64,000 bases of DNA from Nonomuraea solani (GTDB lineage Bacteria > Actinomycetota > Actinomycetes > Streptosporangiales > Streptosporangiaceae), in assembly GCF_900108335.1 (NCBI RefSeq), contig NZ_FNVT01000002.1, forward strand, positions 737,620 through 801,619. The letters run 5' to 3'. The notes under the pieces are model-generated. The model was not told the DNA's origin. It worked only from the letters and a program-made list of their open reading frames with translations, and ran no database searches. Position numbers and translations under genes: made by a program. This document shows positions 46,934 through 55,635 of this stretch, one piece after another. The first letter of the stretch is position 1. The number at the start of each line of letters is the position of its first letter.

Positions 46934-47821
46934 ATGAACTCCGTCCCCAAAAGCAGAATCGCGACGCTTGTGGCCGCTGCGCTGGCACTTGCCCTGGCAG
47001 CGGCCGCTTTGGTGCTCGTACTGGCGGACGTGGCGGGGACCTCGTCGGAACCCGTCAGCGAAGCCCAGCAGCTCGAATCGCCGCCCTCGAAGGTCTCCGG
47101 CCAGAAGCGGTGGGGGGCGGCCGCCGCCGAGACACTGGCGACCAAGAACCCGCTCTACTCGACCGGCCGGCTCACCGACGTGAACTGCCGGCCGGGCGAC
47201 CTGCCGGCGGGCAGCATGATCGCGTACCGGCGCTTCCTGACGCGGGTGACCGCCTGCCTGAACAAGGCGTGGGCCGCCCAGTTCCGCAAGGCGGACATGC
47301 CCTTCACCAAGCCGCGGCTGCGGATCATCACCAGCAAGGTCAAGACGCCCTGCGGTACGTGGAACACCGGCGCCGACGGGGTCTACTGCTCGACCGACCG
47401 CACCATGTACCTGATGATCAGCAAGGCGCAGCTCCGCAACCCGTTCCCGCTGGGCATCACCCGGCTGATCGCCCACGAGTACGGCCACCACGTGCAGCAG
47501 GTCTCGGGCATCTGGACCTACTACTGGGCCGCCAGGACCGCGGCGGGCAAGGCCAGGAAGCTGCAGCTCTCGCGCAACTCCGAGCTGCAGGCGGAGTGCC
47601 TGTCCGCGGTGTTCATGCGCACGATGGAGGGGACGACGCTGGTCACCGCACCCGACTGGGCGTACACGGTGCAGTGGTTCAAGAAGAACGGCGCCAGGGG
47701 CTGGCCGCAGAACGATCACGGCAAGGGGCCGACGCAGGCGGCGTGGATGACACGCGGGTACGGACGGGGCACTCCGGGCGCTTGTAACACCTGGGCGGCG
47801 AATCCCCGGAACACGCGCTAA
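46934..47821 (+). CDS. Secreted neutral zinc metallopeptidase (paralogue 1 of 4)
   Basis: 295 residues. A long N-terminal hydrophobic segment (about 10-32) is a signal anchor or signal peptide. The catalytic zinc motif is HEYGH (181-185) in IAHEYGHHVQQVSG, and ELQAEC (217-222) probably gives the third ligand, as in the YpfJ-like neutral zinc metallopeptidase family. Cys residues at about 85, 108, 140, 152 and 222 plus the final ACNTW are shared with the paralogues and suggest disulfides. Substrate unknown. Confidence 0.87.
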   Translation: MNSVPKSRIATLVAAALALALAAAALVLVLADVAGTSSEPVSEAQQLESPPSKVSGQKRWGAAAAETLATKNPLYSTGRLTDVNCRPGDLPAGSMIAYRRFLTRVTACLNKAWAAQFRKADMPFTKPRLRIITSKVKTPCGTWNTGADGVYCSTDRTMYLMISKAQLRNPFPLGITRLIAHEYGHHVQQVSGIWTYYWAARTAAGKARKLQLSRNSELQAECLSAVFMRTMEGTTLVTAPDWAYTVQWFKKNGARGWPQNDHGKGPTQAAWMTRGYGRGTPGACNTWAANPRNTR

Positions 47822-47864
47822 TCCGGCTTTACCTGGAGCTCCCTCTTCACTAACGTGCCATCTC

Positions 47865-48692
47865 ATGCGTATCCCCCGATTGGCACTCATGGCCGGTGCC
47901 CTCGCGAGCGTGCTGTTCGCAGGCACCGCTCATGCGGCCACCGTCTCCGCGCCGGCGTACAAGCCGGTCTTAGCGAAGAACCCGATCTACAAGACGGGCA
48001 AGCTCGGCTACGACACATGTGACGAGCCCAAGGTCGAGCGCGGGACTCTGGAGGAGATCAAGAACCATTTTGAAGTCGTGCTCGACTGCCTCAACGAGGC
48101 GTGGGAGCCCGTGGTCAAGAAGGCCGGTTTCACCTTCAGCAAGCCCTCCGTACAGGTGATCACCAAGCCTGGCGCCCAGACCGGCTGTGGCCCGCACCCC
48201 GGGCCGCAGGGCTTTTCTTACGCGCAGGCCATGTACTGCCCGACCAACAAGAAGATCACCTTCCTGGCCACGGCCAATCTCGTCGAGGAAAAGAACGACC
48301 TGGCGCTGATGGCGAACCTGGCCCACGAGTACAGCCACCACATCCAGCAGCTCACGGGCATGATCGATGCCCTGACACCGTACAGCCGCAAGAACCAGGC
48401 CAAGTTCCTGGACGAGCGCCGCCGTCTCGAGCTCCAGGCCGAGTGCCTGGCCGGAGTCTTCATCGGCAGCGTGTGGCACTCGCTCCATCGTCAGGAGACC
48501 GACTTCACCTACCTCGTCAAGAACAGTGGCACCGGGCACGGCTTGTCCGTCATCGGCGTGGGCGGGAAGACCTCGGGCGAGCAGACGCACGGCAGCTCCA
48601 CGAACCCCGGGCGCTGGCTCAAGCGTGGTTACGACACCGAGTCGGCGGGCGGCTGCAACACGTGGAAGGCGCCCAAGTCCCAGGTGTCCTAA
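47865..48692 (+). CDS. Secreted neutral zinc metallopeptidase (paralogue 2 of 4)
   Basis: 275 residues with a cleavable signal peptide (cut after about AHA, residue 24). It has KNPIYKTGKL just like paralogue 1 (KNPLYSTGRL), the zinc motif HEYSH (154-158) and ELQAEC (189-194), and ends GGCNTWKAPKS. It follows paralogue 1 by 43 nt, on the same strand. Length and Cys pattern match its siblings. Confidence 0.87.
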   Translation: MRIPRLALMAGALASVLFAGTAHAATVSAPAYKPVLAKNPIYKTGKLGYDTCDEPKVERGTLEEIKNHFEVVLDCLNEAWEPVVKKAGFTFSKPSVQVITKPGAQTGCGPHPGPQGFSYAQAMYCPTNKKITFLATANLVEEKNDLALMANLAHEYSHHIQQLTGMIDALTPYSRKNQAKFLDERRRLELQAECLAGVFIGSVWHSLHRQETDFTYLVKNSGTGHGLSVIGVGGKTSGEQTHGSSTNPGRWLKRGYDTESAGGCNTWKAPKSQVS

Positions 48693-48723
48693 ATCACCAC
48701 TTTGTGATCTAGGATCCGCGATC

Positions 48724-49473
48724 GTGCGCATATTTCGCGTAGCGCTGGCCATGTGCCTGATCGCGGGTCTTTCGCTGCCGGTCCCGGCCGGCGCCGCGGC
48801 CCAGGCGGCGCGGGGCGGGCTCTCCGGTGAGATGAGCGGCGAGGTGACACCCCAGACGTGTGCCATTCCCGAAATCCGGCTGGGGAGCGTCGCCTCGCTG
48901 AAGTCGTTCCACCGGGCGATGGCCGAGTGCGCCGACCGGTTCTGGGCCGCCAGGTTCGCGGCCGCCGGCCTCGCCTACAGCCCGCCCGAGGTCACGATCA
49001 CCACGGGCGGCGACTCGGTCTGCGGGGCGATCACCAGCAGCGGCGCCCAGTACTGCCCCGAGCAGCGCACGATCGTGATCCGGATCATGAAGCACGATCT
49101 GCGGGACCCGTTCAGGATGAACATCGCGCACTCGGTGGCCCATGAGTGGGGACACCACGTGCAGCAGCTCATCGGGATACTGGACGCGCAGAGCGCCCTG
49201 TACGCGCCGGCCTCGGACGGCGCCCGCAAACTGCTGAGCCACCGGCTGGAGATGCAGGCCGAGTGCTTCGCCGGAGTCTTCTACAGCGCCACGCTCGAAT
49301 CGATCAAGCCGGACATCGAGTGGCGGGACTGGATCGACGCGGTCCGGATGGCGGACGAGAGCGAGATCCACGGCAAGCCGCGCAATCTGGCGTTCTGGCA
49401 GGATCGCGGGTTCCGTGGCGGGGCCACCGGGTTCTGCAACACGTGGACGGCCCGCAAGAACAAGATCACTTGA
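48724..49473 (+). CDS. Secreted neutral zinc metallopeptidase (paralogue 3 of 4)
   Basis: 249 residues from a GTG at 48724. Signal peptide about 1-25. Zinc motif HEWGH (140-144), then EMQAEC (176-181) and a C-terminal GFCNTWTARKN. It lacks the Lys-Asn-Pro start segment of paralogues 1 and 2, and its N-terminus is Gly/Ser-rich (ARGGLSGEMSGEVTP). The 31-nt gap before it carries ATCAC-N6-GTGAT, which may be a small operator. Third in tandem, convergent with the ROK gene. Confidence 0.86.
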   Translation: MRIFRVALAMCLIAGLSLPVPAGAAAQAARGGLSGEMSGEVTPQTCAIPEIRLGSVASLKSFHRAMAECADRFWAARFAAAGLAYSPPEVTITTGGDSVCGAITSSGAQYCPEQRTIVIRIMKHDLRDPFRMNIAHSVAHEWGHHVQQLIGILDAQSALYAPASDGARKLLSHRLEMQAECFAGVFYSATLESIKPDIEWRDWIDAVRMADESEIHGKPRNLAFWQDRGFRGGATGFCNTWTARKNKIT

Positions 49474-49482
49474 GCGCCGTCG

Positions 49483-50760
49483 TCAGGCGTTGGCCCTGGC
49501 GAGGACTTCGAGCGGGTCGGACAGGACGTGCGCGAAGGCCAGTTCGGCGGCGCCGACGAGGGTGGCGGCGTCTCCCAGCGAGGACGTGCGCAGCCGCAGC
49601 CGCTCCCGCTGCGGCGCCATGGCGTGCAGGGTGAGCTGGGAACGTACCTGCGCCGCCGAGCCGAGGTAGATCTCCCTCAGCATGCCCCCGAAGATCACCA
49701 TTTCCGGGTTGAAGATGTTGACCAGGTTCGCCACGCCCAGGCCCAGCCAGTCGCCGACCCGGCTGAGCGCCTCCTGGGCCACGATGTCGCCCCGGTCGGC
49801 CGCCTCCACGACGGCCCGCACCGCGTCCCGCCCCTGCTGCCCGTCCGGCCGCCCGGTTTGGACCCCCGTCTGGGCTCCGGTGTGGATCCCCGTCTGGACC
49901 GCGGCCTGGACCCCGGCTTGTACGCGGCCCGCCGACTCCAGCAGGGCCCGCTCCCCCACCTCCGCCTCCAGGCAGCCGTGCGAGCCGCAGCCGCAGGCCC
50001 GGCCGCCGGGGTTGACGACCATGTGGCCGACCTCGCCCCCGTAGCCGTCGTGGCCGCCGAGCAGGTGGCCGCCCGCGATGATCCCCCCGCCGATGCCGAC
50101 GTCGCCGTGCAGGTAGATGAGGTCTCTGACGGCCGCGCCGACACCCCGGCTGTGCTCGGCGAGCGCGGCCAGGTTGGCGTCGTTGCCCACGCTGACCGGC
50201 AGCCCCAGGCCCAGCCTGCGGCCCAGCTCCTCGCCGAACGGCACCTCCTCGGCGCGCAGGTTGGGCCCGAACCTGACCACGCCGTCGGCCTTGCGCACCC
50301 CTCCGGACACGGCCGCCGCGGCGCCGACGCAGACCGTGTCGTCCCTGGTCTTGCGCCGCATCTGCCGGGCGAACGCGGACAGCGCGCCGGTGAGCTCGTC
50401 CAGCTCGAAGGCGCCGCGGTCGCGTACGGCCTCCCGGCGGTCGAGTATCACGCCGCCCAGCCCGACCCGGGCCACCGCCAGCCGGTCGGGGCTCACGTCG
50501 AAGGCGAAGACGTAGACCCGGGCCGACTCGGGGCGCACCACGAGCGAGGGCCGCCCGGCGCGGCCCGTCTCGCGCGGCAGCTCCTCGCGCACCAGCCCGG
50601 CGGCGGTGAGGTCGGAGGTCAGCGCCATGATCGTGCTGCGGTTGAGCCCCATCTTCGAGGTCAGCTCGGCGCGCGAGATCGGCCCGCCCAGGTGGACATG
50701 GCGAAGCAGCGCGCCGAGATTGTGGCGCCTGATGTCCTCTTGAGAGGGGCCGGCACGCAT
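49483..50760 (-). CDS. ROK-family transcriptional regulator (XylR-like)
   Basis: 425 residues. N-terminal winged helix (about 8-75: ISRAELTSKMGLNRSTIMALTSDL), then a ROK sugar-kinase-like domain with VGNDANLAALAEH, GDVGIGGGIIAGG and the zinc motif CGCGSHGCLE. The region about 280-305 is an insertion of four-residue repeats (V-Q-T-G type) encoded by a 12-bp DNA repeat. ROK repressors sense sugars such as xylose. Last gene of the sugar ABC importer operon, which it likely controls. Confidence 0.9.
   Translation of the reverse strand: MRAGPSQEDIRRHNLGALLRHVHLGGPISRAELTSKMGLNRSTIMALTSDLTAAGLVREELPRETGRAGRPSLVVRPESARVYVFAFDVSPDRLAVARVGLGGVILDRREAVRDRGAFELDELTGALSAFARQMRRKTRDDTVCVGAAAAVSGGVRKADGVVRFGPNLRAEEVPFGEELGRRLGLGLPVSVGNDANLAALAEHSRGVGAAVRDLIYLHGDVGIGGGIIAGGHLLGGHDGYGGEVGHMVVNPGGRACGCGSHGCLEAEVGERALLESAGRVQAGVQAAVQTGIHTGAQTGVQTGRPDGQQGRDAVRAVVEAADRGDIVAQEALSRVGDWLGLGVANLVNIFNPEMVIFGGMLREIYLGSAAQVRSQLTLHAMAPQRERLRLRTSSLGDAATLVGAAELAFAHVLSDPLEVLARANA
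49853..49924. repeat. 12-bp tandem repeat inside the ROK gene (six copies)
   Basis: Degenerate units such as CCGGTTTGGACC / CCCGTCTGGGCT / CCGGTGTGGATC repeat in frame six times and encode VQAG-VQAA-VQTG-IHTG-AQTG-VQTG. The segment lies after the zinc motif of the ROK domain and adds about 24 residues. Confidence 0.8.
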
Positions 50761-50795
50761 CGTCTGTGGTTCCTTCAGGGGCTGAGAGTCGCTGA

Positions 50796-52058
50796 TCACC
50801 TTAGACCAGCGGCTGCCGCCCGCTTGCGAGCCAGGGCGTCGACACCCGCGGCCAGCAGCAGGACAGACCCTGTGACCAGGTATTTCACACTCGCCCCGTA
50901 CCCCATCAGGCCCATGCCGTTCTCGATCACGGCCACCACGGCGCCGCCGAGCACGGCGTCCAGCACCCTGCCCTTGCCGCCGAACAGGCTGGTGCCGCCG
51001 ATGACCGCGGCGCCGACCGCGTACAGCAGCACCGAGCTGCCGCCCGTGTTCGGGTCCACGGAGCTGGCCCTGGACGCGGCCACGATGCCGCCGATCGCGG
51101 CCATCGAGGAGCAGATCACGAACGCGCTGATCTTGATCCGGTCGACCGGGATGCCGGCTCGGCGGGCGGCCTCGGTGTTGCCGCCGACCGCGTACAGGTG
51201 CCGTCCGAATCCGGTACGGCGCAGCACCAGCGTCCACGCGACCAGCAGCACCAGGATGACCGGCACCACGATCGGCACGCCGGTGAGCGAGACGAGCGCG
51301 GGGTTGCGGCTGCGCTCCAGGTTGAGCGCCGCCACCGCGAGCCCGGCGAAGAGCGCCAGCATGCCGACGCGGAAGGCGATCAGCGACAGCGGGTCGGCCA
51401 CCAGCCCGCGCTTGGCGCGCTTCCTGGCCCGCAGGAGCTGCACGCCCGCGAAGATCGCCACGCAGGCCGCGTACGCCGCCCAGCCGAGCCAGGGCGGCAG
51501 GTTCTTGTTGGCGATGGCGACGACCACGCTGTCGCGGATGGAGATGTTGGTGCCCTCGTCGACCAGCACCAGGACCAGGCCCTGGAAGGCGAGGAACGCG
51601 GCCAGCGTCACCACGAACGACGGTATGCCCACCTTGGCGACCAGTGAGCCCAGCACCGTGCCGATGATCACGCCGGTGAGGATGGCGGCCAGGATGCACA
51701 CGTACCAGGGCAGACCTGCGTTGGTCAGTGTGACGGCGAGGACGGCCGCGCAGACGCCGCTGGCGAAGCCGGCCGACAGGTCGATCTCGCCGAGCAGCAG
51801 CACGAACACCAGGCCCATCGCGATGAGCGTGACGGCGGCGCCCTGCGTGAACAGGTTGGCGAAGTTGATCGCCGTGACGAAGGAGGGGCGGGCGACGGCG
51901 AAGACGGCGCAGAGCACGACCAGGCCGAGGACGGCGGGCAGGGCGCCCATGTCGCCGCCGCGTATCCGCTGGATGTAGGCGAAGAAGCTGTTCTTGATCG
52001 ACGGGGCCTGCGTCGCCGCGACGATGGCCTCGCCGGGAAGTTCCTTGACCTTGCTCAT
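50796..52058 (-). CDS. Sugar ABC transporter permease (XylH/RbsC family)
   Basis: 420 residues with about 10-12 membrane helices. Family motifs are seen in LLLGEIDLSAGFASGVCAA and AVGGNTEAARRAGIPVDRIK, as in ribose/xylose BPD-type permeases, and the C-terminal GGTSLFGGKGRVLDAVLGG. Its start overlaps the ATPase stop by 4 nt (ATGA). It carries a monosaccharide delivered by the binding protein encoded first in the operon. Confidence 0.93.
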   Translation of the reverse strand: MSKVKELPGEAIVAATQAPSIKNSFFAYIQRIRGGDMGALPAVLGLVVLCAVFAVARPSFVTAINFANLFTQGAAVTLIAMGLVFVLLLGEIDLSAGFASGVCAAVLAVTLTNAGLPWYVCILAAILTGVIIGTVLGSLVAKVGIPSFVVTLAAFLAFQGLVLVLVDEGTNISIRDSVVVAIANKNLPPWLGWAAYAACVAIFAGVQLLRARKRAKRGLVADPLSLIAFRVGMLALFAGLAVAALNLERSRNPALVSLTGVPIVVPVILVLLVAWTLVLRRTGFGRHLYAVGGNTEAARRAGIPVDRIKISAFVICSSMAAIGGIVAASRASSVDPNTGGSSVLLYAVGAAVIGGTSLFGGKGRVLDAVLGGAVVAVIENGMGLMGYGASVKYLVTGSVLLLAAGVDALARKRAAAAGLR

Positions 52059-52819
52059 GAGGTGACCCCGTTCTTGAGGCCCAGATCACCGCTGCGGCCG
52101 GAAGTGATCAGTTCGACGACCTGCGCGTGCGTCACGTCGGCGGTCTTGACCTGCGCGGCCATCCTGCCGAGGTAGAGCGCCGCGATCCGGTCGGAGACGG
52201 CGAACACGTCGTTCATGTTGTGCGAGATGAGCACCACGGCCAGGCCGGTGTCGGCCAGCCTGCGTACCAGTTCGAGCACCTGCGCGGTCTGGGCCACGCC
52301 CAGCGCGGCGGTCGGCTCGTCGAGGATGACGACCTTGCTGTTCCACAGCACGGCCTTGGCGATGGCCACGGTCTGCCGCTGCCCGCCGGACAGGCTGGAG
52401 ACCTGCTGCCTGATGGACTTCACCGTACGGACCGACAGGCCGCTGAGGGTCTTCTCGGCGAGCTCCTCCATGCTGTCCTCGTCGAGCAGGATGCCGCTCT
52501 TGCGTTCCCTGCCGAGGAACATGTTCTGGACGATGTCGAGGTTGTCGCACAGGGCGAGGTCCTGGTAGACGATCTCGATGCCCAGCTCGCCCGCGTCGCG
52601 GGGGCTGTGCACGTGGACCTCGCGGCCGTCGAAGAGAAGCTGGCCCGAGTCGGTCGGATAGATGCCGCCGATGCACTTGACCAGCGTCGACTTGCCGGCG
52701 CCATTGTCGCCGACGAGCGCTGTGACCTCGCCGGCGTACGCGGAGAACTCGACCTTGTGCAGGACCTTCACCGGACCGAAGCTCTTGTCGATCCCGCGCA
52801 CTTCAAGGAGGGGGGTCAT
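52055..52819 (-). CDS. Sugar ABC transporter ATP-binding protein, single domain
   Basis: 254 residues, one complete ABC domain: Walker A GDNGAGKST (37-45), Q-loop VYQDLALCDNL, signature LSGGQ (143-147), Walker B VVILDE (163-168), H-loop LISHNMNDVF. Most xylose/ribose importers have a fused double ATPase of about 500 residues; this half-size form is of the FrcA type and should work as a homodimer. It is separated from the binding-protein gene by a stem-loop. Confidence 0.92.
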   Translation of the reverse strand: MTPLLEVRGIDKSFGPVKVLHKVEFSAYAGEVTALVGDNGAGKSTLVKCIGGIYPTDSGQLLFDGREVHVHSPRDAGELGIEIVYQDLALCDNLDIVQNMFLGRERKSGILLDEDSMEELAEKTLSGLSVRTVKSIRQQVSSLSGGQRQTVAIAKAVLWNSKVVILDEPTAALGVAQTAQVLELVRRLADTGLAVVLISHNMNDVFAVSDRIAALYLGRMAAQVKTADVTHAQVVELITSGRSGDLGLKNGVTS

Positions 52820-52834
52820 GTGGCTCCCTAAAGG

Positions 52835-52869
52835 AGGTACGGCACGCGCTCGTGGCGCGGGCCGTACCT
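52835..52869 (-). terminator. Stem-loop between binding-protein and ATPase genes
   Basis: AGGTACGGC pairs with GCCGTACCT around an inner GCGC/GCGC hairpin. In the middle of an operon, this looks like a partial terminator or RNA stabiliser giving more binding protein than ATPase. The ATPase ribosome-binding site (GGAG near 52825-52836) is next to its base. Confidence 0.65.
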
Positions 52870-52876
52870 CTGAGTG

Positions 52877-53989
52877 TTAGCTGATTCCTGCCTCGGTGCA
52901 CATCTTCGCGAAGTCACCCGTGCACAGTTCGTCCTTGGAGACGTAGCCGTCGGTCACCACGTCCTTGACGTTGTCGGCGTAGATGGCCTGCGGCTCCAGC
53001 AGCTCGGACGGGACGTCCTTGCCGGTCTCCGGGTCCTTCACGCTGCCGCTCGCCGTGGGCTTCTCGCCCTTGGCCAGCGCCACGGCGAGCTTGGCCGCGG
53101 CGTCGGCCTCCTTCTTGACGGCCTTGTACACGGTCATGCACTGGTCGCCGGCGAGGATGTTCTGCAGCCCCTGAACGGTGGCGTCCTGGCCGGTGACCGG
53201 GACCTTGCCGTTGAGGTTGTTCTTCTTCAGCACCGTGATGGCGGCGTTGCCGAGGCCGTCGTTGGCGGCCAGCACACCGGCGATCTTCGGCTGCTCGGTC
53301 AGCATCTGCTCGAAGAGCGTTCCGGCCTGGGTGTTGTCCCAGTCGGGCACCGACTGCTCGGGGCCCTTGACGTAGTCGCCGGAGTCGAACTTGGGCTTGA
53401 GCACGCCGTCGTACCCGCTCTTGAACAGCGTCGCGTTGTTGTCCGTCGGCGAGCCGTTCAGGTAGGCGACGATCGGCTTGTCGGCCTTCTTGTCGGTCAG
53501 GCACTTGCTCAGGCCCTCGCCCTGGAGGGTGCCGACCTTGGTGTTGTCGAAACTGACGTAGTAGGCGGCGTCGCCGCCGAGCGTCAGACGGTCGTAGTCG
53601 ATGGTCGCCACACCCTGCGACCTGGCCTTGTCGATGACCGTCTTGCCGGTGCCGCTGTCCAAGTTCACGATCATCAGGACGGTGGCACCATTAGTGATCA
53701 TCTGGTCGGCGATGGTCTGGAACGCCGTCTTGTCGTTCTGGGCGTTCTGAATGTCGAACTCGACGCCGGCGGCGGTGAACGCCTCCTGCAGGTACTTGCG
53801 GTCCGCCGTCTCCCACCGGGCCGAGGACTTGCTGTCCGGCAGGATGACGCCGATCTTGCCCGCCTTCGCCGCGGATGCCGTGGCGGAGGCGGTCGACGTG
53901 GTGGTCTGACCGCTGTCGCCCCCGCAGGCGGTGAGACCGAGGGCGAGCGCGGCGGCCGCGGCGGTCAGGCTGAGGATCCCCTTGCGCAT
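52877..53989 (-). CDS. Sugar ABC transporter substrate-binding lipoprotein (XylF-like)
   Basis: 370 residues. Lipoprotein signal with LTAC (Cys22) and a Thr/Ser/Ala linker. The periplasmic-binding fold follows: KIGVILPDSKSSARWETADRKYLQ (about 45-68), VNLDSGTGKTVIDKARSQGV, ATIDYDRL, YLNGSPTDNNATLFKSG and VLAANDGLGNAAITVLKK. The SSARWETADR segment is typical of xylose-binding proteins. First gene of the importer operon. Xylose or a similar aldopentose is the best guess. Confidence 0.92.
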   Translation of the reverse strand: MRKGILSLTAAAAALALGLTACGGDSGQTTTSTASATASAAKAGKIGVILPDSKSSARWETADRKYLQEAFTAAGVEFDIQNAQNDKTAFQTIADQMITNGATVLMIVNLDSGTGKTVIDKARSQGVATIDYDRLTLGGDAAYYVSFDNTKVGTLQGEGLSKCLTDKKADKPIVAYLNGSPTDNNATLFKSGYDGVLKPKFDSGDYVKGPEQSVPDWDNTQAGTLFEQMLTEQPKIAGVLAANDGLGNAAITVLKKNNLNGKVPVTGQDATVQGLQNILAGDQCMTVYKAVKKEADAAAKLAVALAKGEKPTASGSVKDPETGKDVPSELLEPQAIYADNVKDVVTDGYVSKDELCTGDFAKMCTEAGIS

Positions 53990-54028
53990 AGTGCAGGGTC
54001 CTTTCTTCCGGAGGGGCCCGGATGAATG

Positions 54029-54104
54029 TTGTTTGCGGCAACGTATTCCGGTACGGCCTGCTTTGGAAGGGGGTCGAGTGCCCTAGTTTGTTGTTTCCGG
54101 TAAC
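54029..54104. promoter_or_regulatory. Two copies of a candidate ROK operator before the sugar importer
   Basis: TTGTTTGCGGCAAC (54029-54042) and TTGTTTCCGGTAAC (54091-54104) share 12 of 14 bases and are each partly symmetric (GTTG...CAAC; TTGTT...AACAA). They lie 40-115 nt upstream of the binding-protein start. The ROK regulator of the same operon is the obvious candidate to bind. Confidence 0.65.
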
Positions 54105-54264
54105 AATCCAGAAACGCCACCTCAACCTGCCCGACGCCTTACCGCTGTGCCTGTGATCCGTAGATGGCGGCTGTGCACGATGGATGGCGGGCGTTGATCT
54201 CGGTTCGGAATCATCGACGGCGTAGGTGCCGCCGCGCGATGGTCGTCACCGCCGGTGCGGGGCG

Positions 54265-54558
54265 TCAGTCTCCGACGAACCACAGATAGCGGTGTGGTGC
54301 CTCTTGGGCGAAGCCGCACAACTCGCGGAGCGCTTGGGCGAAGGCGTCGCTGATCAGCCCCGCGGGGAGTCGTGGTAGTTCCTCCAGCAGGGTATCGATC
54401 TGCCGATGATTGAAGATCGTGTCGCCATAGGGAATCAGATGGCCGAACATCGGAAACCGAGCCCGGTCGAGGTTGGCCAACGCATCGCTCCAAGGCAGGC
54501 CGTGTTCGGTCCTCGCCATGACCTCGGGCCCGTCGCCACGAACCTGAAGGTTGATCAT
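54265..54558 (-). CDS. Hypothetical protein, about 97 residues
   Basis: From the ATG at 54558 (MINLQVRGDGPEVMARTEHG). A soluble protein with a Trp/His/Pro-rich middle (FGHLIPYGDTIFNHRQIDTLLEELPRL) and an aromatic end (APHRYLWFVGD). Codon choice is less biased towards GC than in neighbours. I do not recognise it. It may belong to the small-molecule or antitoxin-like accessory genes seen in actinobacteria, but there is no sign of a partner. Confidence 0.6.
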   Translation of the reverse strand: MINLQVRGDGPEVMARTEHGLPWSDALANLDRARFPMFGHLIPYGDTIFNHRQIDTLLEELPRLPAGLISDAFAQALRELCGFAQEAPHRYLWFVGD

Positions 54559-54900
54559 CGGGCAAGGGTAGAGCCGCGGTGGCAGGAAGCCTGCCTTTGT
54601 GGCAACCGCCGCGCTTTGGTTCGTGACATTGCACAGGCCGACCCGACCTACATCCGCCAACTACAGATCACAGGCACAACCGCTTGTCAGGTGACGTGAT
54701 ACCTGGCCGCGTGCCGGCTGGGTGAGCCAGCCAGCGCCCCCGAGCTGGTGGCCCCGAACCAGTGGCCCCGAACTGGCGGGGCCGAACCGGTGGCCCCGAA
54801 CTGGTGGGGCCGAGCTGGCGGGGCCGAACTGGCGGGGCCGAGCAGATGGACCCGTCCGGTGAGATGTTCGGCGAGTGAGGGGGCCCATTCTGCGTCGGTG
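54559..54900. other. Intergenic region containing a 14-bp minisatellite
   Basis: A 342-nt gap. Apart from the tandem repeat at 54738-54845 I see only the presumed promoter of the upstream hypothetical gene. No gene is supported. Confidence 0.5.
54738..54845. repeat. 14-bp tandem repeat, about 7.7 copies
   Basis: Units of the type CCCCGAACTGGTGG / GGCCGAACTGGCGG abut without gaps. The period is not a multiple of three, so the array is not a coding repeat. It lies downstream of the TauE/SafE permease gene on its transcript. Confidence 0.85.
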
Positions 54901-55635
54901 TCACCAGATTTGGGTGATCACGTTCTGGACGATCAGCCCCAAAGCGGAGGCCGCCGCCACGGCCAGGATCGCCACCCGGACCTTGCCGCCGTCGAGGTAG
55001 CGGCGCAGCGGTCCCGACACCAGGAAGCCGAGCACCATGGGCACGATGAGGACCGCCCCGGTCAGTAGCGCCTGGGCGGGGAGTTCGTCCACGAGCGCGA
55101 GCACCAACAGCGACTGGCCGGCGCTCAGGAAGAAGAACATCGCCAGCGTGGCCCGGATCTGCGGCCCCTTGGCGTTCTGGTAGACGAGCGCGATGGGCGG
55201 CCCGCCGATGCCGGTGGCCGTGCCGGTGATCCCCGAGACGAAACCGGCCGAGGCGATCGTGGGACCGTTGCGCGGCACACTCACCGCCCTGGCCGTCAGT
55301 GCCACGGCGATCAGCACCATGACGGCGACGAAGATGCCTCGGGCGTATATGGAAAAGTAGACGATAACGACTGCGCCCAGGACGCTTCCCGGCACTCTGC
55401 CGAGCAGCGCGAAACCGAGGCCGCGCCAATCCACCCGGCGCCACTCGACGGCCAGCGTGAACAGCGGAAGGGTCAGGTTGACGACCTGGATGGCGCCGGG
55501 CATCAGGTCGGGGCCCAGCATGGTCAGTACGGGTGCCGCGACCAGCCCCAGCCCGAATCCGACGCCTCCCTGGACGATCGCACCCACGAAGACGGCCAGA
55601 CCGCCCACTATCAGCACTAATGCCACGTTAGTCAT
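54901..55635 (-). CDS. TauE/SafE-family sulfite/organic anion permease
   Basis: 244 residues with eight predicted membrane helices. Family motifs are GAIVQGGVGFGLGLVAAPVL in helix 1 and FVSGITGTATGIGGPPIALVYQ, which repeats the G-x-G-G-P pattern in the second half. TauE/SafE proteins export sulfite, sulfoacetate or similar anions. No sulfur-metabolism gene is beside it, so the substrate is open. Confidence 0.88.
   Translation of the reverse strand: MTNVALVLIVGGLAVFVGAIVQGGVGFGLGLVAAPVLTMLGPDLMPGAIQVVNLTLPLFTLAVEWRRVDWRGLGFALLGRVPGSVLGAVVIVYFSIYARGIFVAVMVLIAVALTARAVSVPRNGPTIASAGFVSGITGTATGIGGPPIALVYQNAKGPQIRATLAMFFFLSAGQSLLVLALVDELPAQALLTGAVLIVPMVLGFLVSGPLRRYLDGGKVRVAILAVAAASALGLIVQNVITQIW

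Noticed and set aside
54738-54845. CRISPR-like array
   Set aside because: The 14-bp units abut without spacers, and no cas gene is in the window; it is a minisatellite.
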